Source of the DNA: Mixophyes australis | Lineage: Eukaryota > Chordata > Amphibia > Anura > Limnodynastidae | Assembly: GCA_036250195.1 (NCBI GenBank) | Contig: JAVHZZ010000001.1 | Location: 377,438,707-377,502,706, forward strand | DNA length: 64,000 bases | Direction: 5' to 3' | Shown: piece after piece, positions 20,517 to 32,164 of the stretch | Layout of the letters: every line of letters starts with the position of its first letter | Position numbering within the stretch: position 1 is the first letter of the stretch | Translations under genes and position numbers: made by a program | Notes under the pieces: generated by a model | The model's database searches: none | Seen by the model: only the letters and a program-made list of their open reading frames with translations | What the model was told of the DNA's origin: nothing

Positions 20517-22230
20517 TTGGATAGAATTAGGCCTTACTAGTTTAAGAGGAGTGATTGTTTTTTTTACATGGAAACTGGTATGTTGATTACCCCCATCACA
20601 ATGCATCATGGCGGGTGTCTAGGTGTAATCCTGACTTCCCTCTGCACGATGGTGACCTGAATTTAGAGCTTGAGTTTGAAAATGAAGAGTGGAAAGACTC
20701 TGCAATAAAGTGCAATGTCGGTTTTTATCAGACTTACCTCACTTCTTTAGTAAGGGGGACATATACATTTTCATTAGCGATTCATTATATCACAGCTTAG
20801 TAACAGTATACTAAAACTGGCTCATGTTCTTTTATACCTAATGCCCATTTACATGTAGAAGTTGTAATATTTAATAATATTTGTATCTGCCTAGGTTGTG
20901 ATCGTCTCTCTTACTAGTGATGGCCTGACAGAAACACGCAGCAGTATTGTCATACATGAGGGGCCATGACACATGCTCAGACTGTATGAAACAGGACTGA
21001 CTTAGTAGGATTGCAGAGAGGAGCCCTTGGTGCATTCGGGGACCTGCCTGATGGGGGTAAAGCCAGTCTAAGAGTAAATATAGCTTTCATTTTTCCCTAT
21101 CTTTTTGAAATCCATCCATAAGTGACTTTTAGTTTTAGATGAAATTATCATTTAAGTAAAAATATCTCACTTTGTTTATTTATTTCACAGTTTAATGGAT
21201 AAACATCTCATAGTTAAAAAGAAAACTGGTGATGTTGTGTTACAGCCTAAAACTCATCAATGAATTTGCATACAAGACTGACAAAATAATATAGTATATT
21301 TTATATATTGACTAACGTCACAATATTAGATTGCTCAAAAATATTTAATTCTCATTGATACATTTCAAGAACTCAATATGTCCCATGAAAATTTTGGAAG
21401 TAGATTAGATAATAATAAACAAATCTGAATACTTGGTTGTCACTTACCATCATAAGTTATGTTTATGTATTACATTTGGTTTTAGCTAGATATAATTAAT
21501 TTTACACTGTCATGAGTTATTATGCATTAGATGACAAGAAATCTTACCTGCCATGATACTGATGTAAGGTAATATAGTAAGGTAGCAATGGGTAATATCT
21601 CTCTAGTCTCTCTCAGATGAGATGTCCTCTGACCTGACCATCAACTGCCATTAGGTCAAATCAAACATAAACAAATCTGTAGCTGTTTATTTACTGCCGT
21701 CTCCATGGTTACAGTGGAACACTGGTGATGTCATCACCATCATGGGCCTATCAGAAATGATTTTAAAGTGAAAATACATTATGTGTCAGCATGATTTATT
21801 TTGTATTTATTTTTGTATAACTGTTGTGTGAAAGGATGTTAATATGTCCTTTGTTACTGCATATTTGTATTTATTATCATATGTGTGAACTGTCATATTG
21901 TTTCCACAGTCAGGGTAAAATGAAACAGCTTTTTAGCATAGCAGGGGTGGGGTTTAATGACGCAATTAAGCTCCTACCCCTGATATTCAATGTCGTGAAT
22001 ATCGGCATTTTTTAGGATCCGGGAGGTTTGCCTACTTTTCCGGGAGTCCGAGAGAACTCCCCGAAATTCGTGAGCCTTCCGAAAATTCTGGGAAAGTGGG
22101 CAAGCATGATACAATGCTCTCCCAATTCCTATAGGTTTTAATATATTGTATTTCACTGAATACTTTATCCAAAACGTAGATCTATACCTATAATCAGAGA
22201 AGCCTGGTACATCCCAATAAATGTACGCAC
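20517..22230 (+). repeat. Tandem unit 2 (left copy only)
   Basis: This is the second copy of 18690-20402. It keeps the 82-codon frame (20555-20800), the conserved block ending in TTTTTTAGGATCCGGGAGG and the GC-rich hairpin. Its downstream flank continues as in the right copy, so this unit's 3' junction is the ancestral one and unit 1 ends at the new junction. Confidence 0.9.
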
Positions 22231-24530
22231 ATGAAAATTATTATTTTGCTGTCCATATTCTTTATTATATGTAAGAAAAACAAGCCCATTTTATTTATGT
22301 ATGTTTTTGTTCTTTAAAGAATGGTTTGTCTAAGTTTAAAACCGAACAGTTTTACATCAACAGTCTGAATGATAGATTGGATGTATTATTTAATATTCAT
22401 TTAAGTTGATGAGTTGAAGATATTCATTCCATTATACCATTATTCCATTATACTGCACACTTTTAGTAAAGTATCTTTTTTAGCAAAGTTTGTAAAGAAG
22501 AAAAAGAAAGTTGCTAGTTTGTGTCACAGTCTAACCTTAGCATTTGTGTTTGCGGAAGAGCCCACTGACTAAAGGTGACTCTGGCTATTCACAGTCATGG
22601 TAACAATCACCAAATAGTCCCTCTTTGCCAAAGATCAGATCTAAAATACTTTTAACATCTAAATCTTGTTTCAGAATTGTTTTAAACTGTAATTGAGAAT
22701 CATCATTTTTAAATCCCTTATTAGATTTATACTAATTAAGTGAATTAATTAGAGTAACCACACAACAGTGATGAACCCTCACTGCTAATGATAGCCTAAT
22801 GATCTAAGTTTCGAAGTCAGAAACCATTTTATTTTGATCCTGTCTACCACATCACGGTGTACATGGCTGCCTCTCTAAGGCAACAGATAGCAACGGACAT
22901 CTCAACCTATAGAGGCCAAAGCATTGAATATGGGTCCAGACTGGCCTGGCCCATCGCTGTTGTCTGGGCACTGGGCAGACTTAGAATAAAGCAATGCAAA
23001 AAATTAAATGGCTTATTAGCGGCAGCACAATATATTGGCGGTGCGCATGAATCCATAATTATTTTATTAGTTTTGAAGTTCGTGCTCGCAATTGGCTCTT
23101 TTGCCTGTTGGAGCTGAAATTGCTACATTTTATACTAAAACATTACCGTATTCAAGTTTGACTTTTGAATGTCAACTTAAGCTGGAACAAGCTTGAACAT
23201 GTTAGAACATGTTAAACCTGTTCAAAGCATGGTCATACCTGTTCTCCTTGATCAAATTAAACTTGACATTTTTAAGTTTACCTAAAGTTTGGTCATTTAT
23301 CATACATTTTCTAACGTCGGAACCAGTTCTACTTGCTAGATGAGTGAAGTTGTGAAATTTCCTGCAAATAGAGCAGTGTTGCGGTAACAAGACATTCTCT
23401 CATTTGTATAAGTCACTTCATTACGTTCCATTGTGTACAAATAGCATAATGCAACTTCCACATTTACTAACACTGTTAAATCACTACTCTCTACTCTTTT
23501 GTGGGGTATTACTATGCATTTTCATAAATACTGCTGTGTTTGACGTTGGACATATCTTGACATATGTGCAACTCAGCTTACATGTACGTATGGGCGTAAA
23601 ATGCATCTAATGCTAAATGTGTGCATAGGACAGCATATACACAGCACAGCAACAGAGTACAGACACTGATTTTTTTTTTATCTTCATTTAGTGTACCACA
23701 ATTAATATTTAAACTGCCAAATATGAAATTTTTTTTGTCTCACTGGTTAGTAGTGGCCAACACAGCTATGTATGAGAATTGCTGTGTTCTGTTCCATGTA
23801 TTAATTGTCTTTAACGCGCTTGCAAAGCAATATCTATGGCTTGTCGCACTTTCAGAGTGCTGATCAGATTCCTTATGCACAGTGTACAACAATTTATCAG
23901 TACCGCCAGCTCAGGATAGCATAAGTATTGAGGCAGCACAGCTGTAGGTCAGCAGCAGACTCTGTACTCACTGTACAGATATGTGCCTATGCTGCTGGTC
24001 ATGACTACATACATACTTCCACATTTGTCCAATATCGTTCCATCGTTGATCGTGAGTTTTAGGAGCTTTTTAGAAAACCAAATCAACAGATGGGACATGT
24101 TTTGGTATGATAGAATATGATCATGGGAACACACACTCTGCAATATCTGAACAAACAGCCATGAATCGTGTGATCTGTGTCATAATTACATAGTTATATA
24201 CCCAACTTTACTATATTGGTTATTCTTATGTCCCCCTGTCTAACATACCTACTGATTACTGTGAAAATTGATCTGTCCTTGTGTGTAGAATTACCACTGC
24301 TTTGTATTTTTTAATTGTACAATATTGAAGTATTTCTTCAATTTATTTAAGCATTTGTTTCTAATATAAACTATTTGCCAGATGCTGAATTCCTGGAATG
24401 AAGCTCTCGATCCAGGCTAGTAGAGCTCTCTGTCTAAAGAAGCCCCTTTCCCTTAGACCTGAATGCGCTCAAAGGTAATACTTACGCATATAGTAGTACT
24501 TGTTTATTTCGGGGTTGAGTTTATGATTCT
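22231..24530. other. AT-rich sequence without a recognisable gene
   Basis: The only item of note is an 86-codon plus-strand frame (22857-23117), kept at 63547-63807 with three residue changes. It contains the phrases YGSRLAWPI and WALGRLRIKQCKK, has no recognised domain, and could be part of an unclassified repeat. The stretch 23150-23290 is rich in GAACATGTT and CTTGAAC short repeats. Beyond 23310 the sequence is single-copy in this window. Confidence 0.4.
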
Positions 24531-24608
24531 AGAAAATCTAGGGGTGAGTATTCAATTGACGGCGCGATCGCCAAAAATCCCGCGCTTGAAAGATATTACC
24601 GTTAATAC

Positions 24609-24743
24609 GAGTGTGGGAGGAAACCGGAGCACCCGGAGAAAACCAACGCAAACTCCACACAGATAAGGCCATGGTCGGGAATCTAACTCATGACCCCAGT
24701 GCTGTGAGGCAGAAGTGCTAACCACTTGGCCACTGTGCTGCCC
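24609..24743 (-). mobile_element. tRNA-derived SINE fragment
   Basis: On the minus strand the 5' end reads GGGCAGCACAGTGGCCAAGT. TGGCCAAGTGG (24732-24722) fits the pol III A box TRGCNNAGYGG, and GAGTTAGATTCC (24689-24678) is a decayed B box. The following CTGTGTGGAGTTTG and GCTCCGGTTTCCTCCCACAC are the conserved body of a SINE widespread in fish and amphibians (V-SINE-like). The 3' tail is truncated at 24609. Confidence 0.75.
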
Positions 24744-26505
24744 AATATAGTTCTTCTTACTGTGGAGGTGATCATGATTTCTGCTGTATTGCCTGTAAGT
24801 GTCAGCAGTGATGATGACAATGATGAATTAGTTTTGCCTTAAAATTGGTCATTGTGGGTAGTAATTATAGGTTAGAATTGGTTTATAATAGTGATGATAC
24901 AGTGATAAGTGATCAATTTTTGACTTATAGGAAGGAATGGGATGAGTTCAGAAACATTTCTTTTGTAACTGCAAATTCTTGAAAAAAACTTTTGTCTCCG
25001 GAGTCGTTCAAAAAAAGAAAGGAAAAACAAGAATGTGTGTTCATAGACAAATACATCCCAATTCAAATAGCAGCATATGTTTAATGGCACATGCTGGGAA
25101 GTGACTCACCTTGTGTGGGCTGGTTGGATTCAAAGGTTTCAATGGCAATTTAATCCTTTATTTTCTGAGGCTATAATTGGTACAAATCTACACTATATAT
25201 ACTTATAATTTATGAGTAGTGTGCTTCAGAAAAGTCATTAGTAAGATTGTTTATATAGTACATCTACTGATATATGTTACTTTAATTTTTATGTAGAATA
25301 GCTATAAAGTATTCACATGTTTAGGATGTTTCAAATTTGAATTTGTTACATCATGGAATAAAATTCTATTTATTTGTGGATTCTTACCACCCCAGACCCT
25401 GCAGACAAAATATTATGTAATGTCAATACAAACTGTAAAGCTTCATTTGATCTTATACAGCAATACTAAACGGGTTGCTTACATACACCCCAGCATATTA
25501 CCATTGCACACATTGAAAATTACGGTCCACACTGCTTATGGGGGCCTCGTAAGCAACAATAAGAGATTTAAAGGCTTCAGAATGGGGTCCAGTGACATCC
25601 TGGGAAATGGCAAATCATGGGGGACTTATGTTGGTTACTTATACTGTTTGAGGACATGCTAACTTGGATGTCCGTCTTGTGAACAATGAATGACGAATGA
25701 TCTCAAAATTGATTCTAATTTTTCTCCAAAGCTAAGGCTTTCACTTCATTTAAACTTGTGTTTGCATTTGAAAATAAATACTGTTAAGTTCTATGGGGGT
25801 GACAGAATGCCGGTGTTAAAACTACCATAATAACGGTAATTATGCGTAATAGTTTTAGTGCGGCGGTACTTTGAGGGGATTTGAATTCCCCCCTAAATGT
25901 TGTTATGCAGGTTAACTAACAAATTTCAAAATCTATGCGGTTTTAAAAATCTTAAATTAATGATTATGTTACCTTTTACATTTCTATTTGTTCATCCAGC
26001 TAAAATGATCAAACATCTTTGCTGGGAATTTACTGCAGTGCCTATTTGTCTATTTTGCCTAGTTTAAATAATGTATGTCGCAAAATTACAAGAATATGGC
26101 AAAATAGGAAGAGTTTAGATTGAGGAAAGCATAACAGAGGCAGAATAGAAGTGCCTATGCTATGGCATGACATTAAATCTATTTAGAATAAAATGTTACT
26201 TGGAAAACAATAGATGCTGGAGTAGGATGAAGTAAAGGATTGTGTAACATACAACATAACATTATAATATTATGATGTGCAAATTTCCAACAACAAAAAA
26301 GCCTTGCAAATTTAATACCAATGACATTTTAGTATTAACCAACATGTTATGAAATCCTGGCAGTCCACCATTGACCATTTAACTTTTTGTCCACCTACAT
26401 TTTGCCATAGATCTAACAATCCATGAATGCCTTTACATACACAGCATTATACACTGGTTCACCCAGGGCAAACAAAATTGTTCTTTCCTATCTCTCTCTC
26501 TCTGG
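24744..26505. other. AT-rich intergenic sequence
   Basis: No convincing gene. Two MITE-like ends in opposite orientation flank the SINE region: TAGGGGTGAGTATTCAATTG at 24529 and, on the minus strand, TAGGGGGGAATTCAAATCCC ending near 25898. Each is followed by a TTACCGTTA-type block. They may be halves of related MITEs. The rest shows nothing I can name. Confidence 0.35.
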
Positions 26506-27423
26506 CCCTATGTACTTTATACAAAACTGGTAGTTGCTCAAATCAATTTATAGGCTATAACAGGTGCATGAAAGGGTGGGGTTATCCTAAAAGGAAAAAA
26601 CAGAGACAAATTCCCCCAGCACACTGCTATAGCCAGCAACAGATCTGCTATTTCTACTGTAGATAAAAATGCAAAAGTCTCAGTTGCACACATTTGCAAA
26701 TTTATGTTGAAGCCACCCACCACGCCAAGGTGCTTTTGCTAATAGGGTGGTCCTACTCTAAACAATGAGAGTCCCATATATTTGGGCCATACATATGTGT
26801 TTTTAAATTGAGAGCTAACTTACCAAAGAGGTACCCCAGAGACCTCCAAATAGCAATCCAATGTCAGTACTCCCCCTCAGCTACTGACACCAACATGCCT
26901 CTCAGACAAATACAAAACTGGTAGTTGCTCAAATCAACTTATAGGCTATAACAGGTGCATGAAAGGGTGGGGTTATCCTAAAAGGAAAAAACAGAGACAA
27001 ATTCCCCCAGCACACTGCTATAGCCAGCAACAGATCTGCTATTTCTACTGTAGATAAAAATGCAAAAGTCTCAGTTGCACACATTTGCAAATGTATGTTG
27101 AAGCCACCCACCACGCCAAGGTGCTTTTGCTAATAGGGTGGTCCTACTCTAAACAATGAGAGTCCCATATATTTGGGCCATACATATGTGTTTTTAAATT
27201 GAGAGCTAACTTACCAAAGAGGTACCCCCCAGACACCTCCAAATAGCAAATTTAGAGTAGGACCACCCTATTAGCAAAATCACCTTGGCGTGGTGGGTGG
27301 CTTCAACATACATTTGCAAATGTGTGCAACTGAGACTTTTGCATTTTTATCTACAGTAGAAATAGCAGATCTGTTGCTGGCTATAGCAGTGTGCTGGGGG
27401 AATTTGTCCCTATGTACTTTATG
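26506..27423. repeat. Direct-plus-inverted triplication flanked by a 15-bp direct repeat
   Basis: Unit 1 (26521-26856) and unit 2 (26912-27249) are direct copies with a 391-bp period. A third, partial unit (27250-27408) is inverted and pairs with 26997-27154, giving a hairpin with arms of about 158 bp and a 95-bp loop. CCCTATGTACTTTAT occurs at 26506-26520 and 27409-27423, bracketing the whole structure. The small ORFs seen in each unit are the same sequence in different orientations and show no known domain. Confidence 0.85.
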
Positions 27424-27774
27424 TTGGTGGAGACTGCAAGTGCGGAACAGTGTTGTCAACAAACAAATTAACAAGTCCACCACATGGAGACGGGTGCTTG
27501 CGCCTAGCACAAGACTGGGGTGTAAGACTTCTCATATAACTCTTCTCACATGCATATGAGAAGAAGTGCTAACTCTGTCACAGTCTCTCACAATACTCAC
27601 ACGCTGCACTCTTTAACAAGGTTTTAGGCACCAATAATCCCCATCATGAGATATATATATCTAACAATCCCTGTTTTTAATATAGAACAGTACTTGGTAT
27701 AGCATTAATTAATTATGTGTTTGGAGAGTGCAGAGTATCCCTGTTTTCTTGCATATATATATATATATATATAT
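27424..27774. other. Unassigned sequence, repeat arm and (TA)n tract before the hAT element
   Basis: 27661-27753 is the inverted counterpart of 39871-39967 (see that entry). 27752-27774 is a TA run that served as the hAT target site. 27424-27660 shows no feature I can name. Confidence 0.6.
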
Positions 27775-28108
27775 TAGAGATGAGCGCAATCGGATTTTGT
27801 GAATCCGAGCCCACCCGAACCTTTCCGAACCGAGTCGGATCCGAGACAGATCCGGGTATTGGCGCCAAATGAAAACTTGAAACCGAGGCTGTGAGTCATA
27901 ATCCCGCTGTCGGATCTCGCGATACTCCGATCCTATAAATTCCCCGCTAGTCGCCGCCATCTTCACTCAGGCATTGATCAGGGTAGAGGGAGGGTGTGTT
28001 AGGTGGTCCTCTGTCCTGGTAGATCTCGTGCTGTGCTGTTTAGTTCTGTGCTGTGCTGTTTAGTTCTGTGCTGTGTTGTGCTGTGCTGTGCTGTGTTCTG
28101 CAGTATCA

Positions 28109-28690
28109 GTCCAGTGGTGCTGTGTGCTGTGCTCTGTCAATTTTGAGTTCAGTGGTGCTGCTGGGTCCTGTGCTGTGTCCTGTTCAGTCCAGTGGTGCTG
28201 TGTCCTGTGCTCTGTGCTTCTAAGGGCATAGTTATTTCCCCATTATTCCCAAGTGTTTTAAAAAATAAAAAAAAGTTATAAAAAAAAATACAAAAAATGA
28301 TTAAAAAAATAATTAATTACAACAAAATTTGCAAAACCAATCCTGCAGTATAAGCCCATTGGTACTGCAATATTACCAAGTTCACACATTCAACAGTAAA
28401 AGTTCAGTGGTGCTGTGTGCTGTGCTCTGTCAATTTTGAGTTCAGTGGTGCTGCTGGGTCCTGTGCTGTGTCCTGTTCAGTCCAGTGGTCCAGTGGTCCT
28501 GTGCTTCTAAGGGCATAGTTATTTCCCCATTATTCCCAAGTGTTTAAAAAATTAAAAAAAGTTATAAAAAATAAATAATAATTTAAAAAAAATTAATTAC
28601 AACAAAATTTGCAAAACCAATCCTGCAGTATAAGTCCATTGGTACTGTCTGCAATATTAACAGGTTCACACATTCTGCAGTATCTTGTGC
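28109..28690 (+). repeat. 293-bp direct duplication in the hAT 5' region
   Basis: The block from the GGTGCTGTGTGCTGTGCTCT region to the ACAGGTTCACACATTC region occurs twice, with an offset of 293 bp. Both copies include a poly(A)-rich stretch and CTGCAGTATAAG(C/T)CCATTGG. The second copy leads directly into the transposase start. Confidence 0.8.
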
Positions 28691-28698
28691 TACATATA

Positions 28699-31692
28699 AT
28701 GGAGACCAAAAATTTGGAGGATAAAGTAGGGAAAGATCCAGACCCACTTCCTCCTAATGCTGAAGCTGCTGCCACTAGTCATGACATAGACAATGAAATG
28801 CCATCAACATCGTCTTCCAAGCCCGATGCCCAATCTCCTAGTACAGGGCATGTAAAATCCAAAAAGCCCAAGTTCTCAAAAAAAAGCAAAAAGAGAAACT
28901 TAAAATCATCTGAGGAGAAACGTAAAGTTGGCAATATGCCATTTATGACACGTAGTGGCAAGGAACGGCTTAGGCCCTGGCCCGTGTTCATGACTAGTGG
29001 TCCATCTTCACCCAAGGATCTTAGCCCTTCTCCTCCTCCCCCCCTACAAAAAATTGAAGAGAGTTATGCTGTCAGCAACAAAACAGCAAACAACTCTGCC
29101 TTCTAAAGAGAAATTATCACAAATCCCCAAGGCGAGTCCAAGGGTGTTGGTAGTTGTCAATCCTGACCTTCCCATCACTGTGTGGGAAGAGGTGGCTCGG
29201 GAGGAGGCTATTGATGATGTAGCTGGCGCTGTGGAGGAACTTGATGATGAGGATGGTGATGTGGTTATTGTAAATGAGGCACCAGGGGGGGAAACAGCTG
29301 ATGTCCATGGGATGAAAAAGCCCATCGTCATGCCTGGTCAGAAGACCAAAAAATGCACCTCTTCGGTCTGGAGTTATTTTTATCCAAATCCCGACAACCA
29401 ATTTATGGCCATATGTAGCTTATGTAAAGCTCAAATAAGCAGGGGTAAGGATCTTGCCCACCTAGGGACATCCTCCCTTATACGTCACCTGAATAACCTT
29501 CATAGTTCAGTGGTTAGTTCAGGAACTGGGGCTAGGACCGTCATCGGTACAGGGACACCTAAATCCCGTGGTCCAGTTGGATACACACCAGCAACACCCT
29601 CCTCGTCAACTTCCTCCACGATCTCCATCAGATTGAGTCCTGCAGCCCAAGTCAGCAGCCAGACTGAGTCCTCTCCAATACGGGATTCATCCGAGGAATC
29701 CTGCAGCGGTACGCCTACTACTGCCACTGCTGCTGTTGCTGCTGTTAATCGGTCATCTTCCCAGAGGGGAAGTCGTAAGACCGCTAAGTCTTTCACAAAA
29801 CAATTGACCGTCCAACAGTCGTTTGCCATGACCACAAAATACGATAGTAGTCACCCTATTGCAAAGCGTATAACTGCGGCTGTAACTGCAATGTTGGTGT
29901 TAGACGTGCGCCCGGTGTCCGCCATCAGTGGAGTGGGATTTAGAGGGTTGATGGAGGTATTGTGTCCCCGGTACCAAATCCCGTCGAGATTCCACTTCAC
30001 TAGGCAGGCGATACCAAAAATGTACAGAGAAGTACGATCAAGTGTCCTCAGTGCTCTGAAAAATGCGGTTGTACCCACTGTCCACTTAACCACGGACATG
30101 TGGACAAGTGGTTCTGGGCAAACGAAGGACTATATGACTGTGACAGCCCACTGGGTAGATGCATCGCCTTCCGCAGCAACAGCAACAGCTACATCAGTAG
30201 CAGCATCTACAAAATGGCTGCTCGTGCAAAGGCAGGCAACATTGTGTATTACAGGCTTTAATAAGAGGCACAACGCTGACAACATATTAGAGAAACTGAG
30301 GGAAATTATCTCCCAGTGGCTTACCCCACTTAGACTCTCATGGGGATTTATGGTGTCAGACAATGCCAGTAAAATTGTGTGGGCATTAAATATGGGCAAT
30401 TTCCAGCACGTCCCATGTTTTGCACACACCATTAATTTGGTGGTGCAGCATTACCTCAAGAGTGACATGGGTGTGCAGGAGTTGCTTGTGGTGGCGCGCA
30501 AAATTGCTGGACACTTTCGGCATTCAGCCAGTGCCTACCGCAGACTAGAGGCACATCAAAACAGCATGAACCTGCCCTGCCATCACCTCAAACAAGAGGT
30601 TGTGACGCGCTGGAACTCCACCCTCTATATGCTGCAGAGGATGGAGAAGCAGCAAAAAGCCATTCAGGAATACACAGCCACCTACGACATAGGCAAAGGA
30701 GTGGGGATGCGCCTGAGTCAAGTGCAGTGGAGACTGATTTCCGTGTTGTGCAAGGTTCTCCAGCCGTTTGAACTTGCCACACGAGAAGTCAGTTCCGACA
30801 CTGCCAGCTTGAGTCAGGTGATTCCCCTGATCAGGCTGTTGCAGAAGCAGCTGGAGAAAGTGAGGGAGGAGCTGGTAAAGCATTGCGATCCAACAAAGCA
30901 TGTAGCTCTTGTGGATGAAGCCCTTCGTACGCTTTGCCAGGATCCGAGGGTGGTCACTCTTTTAAAGTCAGAGGAATACATTCTGGCCACCGTGCTCGAT
31001 CCTCGGTTTAAAGCGTATGTTGTGTCTCTGTTTCCGGCGGACACAAGTCTACAGCGGTGCAAAGACCTTCTGGTCAGGAGATTGTCCTCTGAAGAGGACC
31101 GTGACATGCCAACAGCTCCACCCTCATTTTCTTCCACATCTATGGCTGCGAGGAAAAAGCTCAGTTTTCCTAAAAGAGCCACTGGCGGGGATGCTGATAA
31201 CATCTGGTCCGGACTGAAGGACCTGCCAACCATTGCAGACATGTCTACTGTTGCTGCATTGGATGCTGTCACAATTGAAAAAATGGTGGAGGATTATTTT
31301 GCTGACACCATCCAAGTAGACATGTCAGACAGTCCATATTGTTACTGGCAGGAAAAAAAGGCAGTTTGGAAGCCCCTATACAAACTGGCTCTATTTTACC
31401 TGAGTTGTCCCCCCTCCAGTGTGTACTCGGAAAGAGTTTTTAGTGCAGCGGGAACCTGGTCAGTGAGCGGCGAAGGAGGTTGCTTCCTCAGAACGTTGAA
31501 AAAATGATGTTTATAAAAATGAATAATCAATTCCTCAATGAAGTACAGCACTGCCCTCCAGATAGTACAGAGGGACCTGTGGTTGTGGAGTCCAGCGGGG
31601 ACGAATTGATAATGTGTGAGGAGGAGGAAGTACACACTGTAGGGGGAGAGGAATCAGAGGTTGAGGATGAGGACGACATCTTTCCTCAGTAG
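28699..31692 (+). pseudogene. hAT transposase with BED zinc finger, frameshifted
   Basis: Reading begins METKNLEDKV (28699). The frame changes at about 29090-29106 into one that stays open to 31507. A BED finger is at about 29360-29510 (WSYFYPNP, CSLC and RHLNNLH supply two Cys and two His). The RNase-H-like core has LTTDMWTS (first Asp, about 30090), VSDNAS (second Asp, about 30355) with CFAHTINLVV, and EVVTRWNSTL. ATVLDPRFK precedes the C-terminal dimerisation domain (LYKLALFYLSCPPSSVYSERVFSAAG). A single missing base at about 31450 shifts the frame; the domain ends in the frame 31480-31692 with an acidic tail, EVEDEDDIFPQ. The protein would bind the TIRs in the nucleus. Its condition suggests recent activity. 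Confidence 0.88.
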
Positions 31693-32164
31693 AGCCTGTT
31701 TAGTTTGTACAGGGAGAGATGAATTGTTATTTTGGTGTGGGGGCCCAAACAAACCAATCATTTCAGCCACAGTTGTTTGGTAGGCCCTGTCGCTGAAATG
31801 ATTGGTTTGTTAAAGTGTGCATGTCCTATTTCAACAACATAAGGGTGGGTGGGAGGGCCCAAGGACAATTCCATCATGCAACTATTTTTTTGGCATTATG
31901 TGACCATTCAACAGTCGTTTGCCATGTTTAAAAAGTAAAAGAAAATGTTAACAAATTCAAAAAATTAAATCAAAAGTTAAATGCCCTGTCATTATTTAAA
32001 ACAAGAGGGTTTGACGTGCTAGAATTAGTGTAGTGTTAATATGTTATAAACACTACACTTGGAACTTGGAGGAGGTATTGTGGGCCAGGTATCAAATTTA
32101 GTACCGGGGCCACCCCACTACACAGCCCACAATTTTTTTTTTGGGAAATTCAGACCCGTGGAGG

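Larger units (their letters stand above)
1..23310 (+). repeat. Left copy of a large direct duplication
   Basis: This stretch matches 44061-64000 collinearly and in the same orientation. The offset is 44060 at the start and steps at indels: 44043 after the TA tract, 44111 after a 68-bp gap, 42394 after a 1717-bp gap and 40690 after a 1.8-kb tandem duplication. Both ends of the match coincide with window edges, so the real limits are unknown. In the 516-bp ORF at 17434-17949 I count five substitutions between the copies. Stops and frameshifts in the CR1 are shared, so that element was dead before the duplication. It could be a tandem segmental duplication or two haplotypes placed in series by the assembler. 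Confidence 0.95.

Noticed and set aside
29044..29331. Minus-strand Ser/Thr-rich ORFs over the hAT gene
   Set aside because: Antisense shadows of the acidic and Ser-rich part of the transposase.
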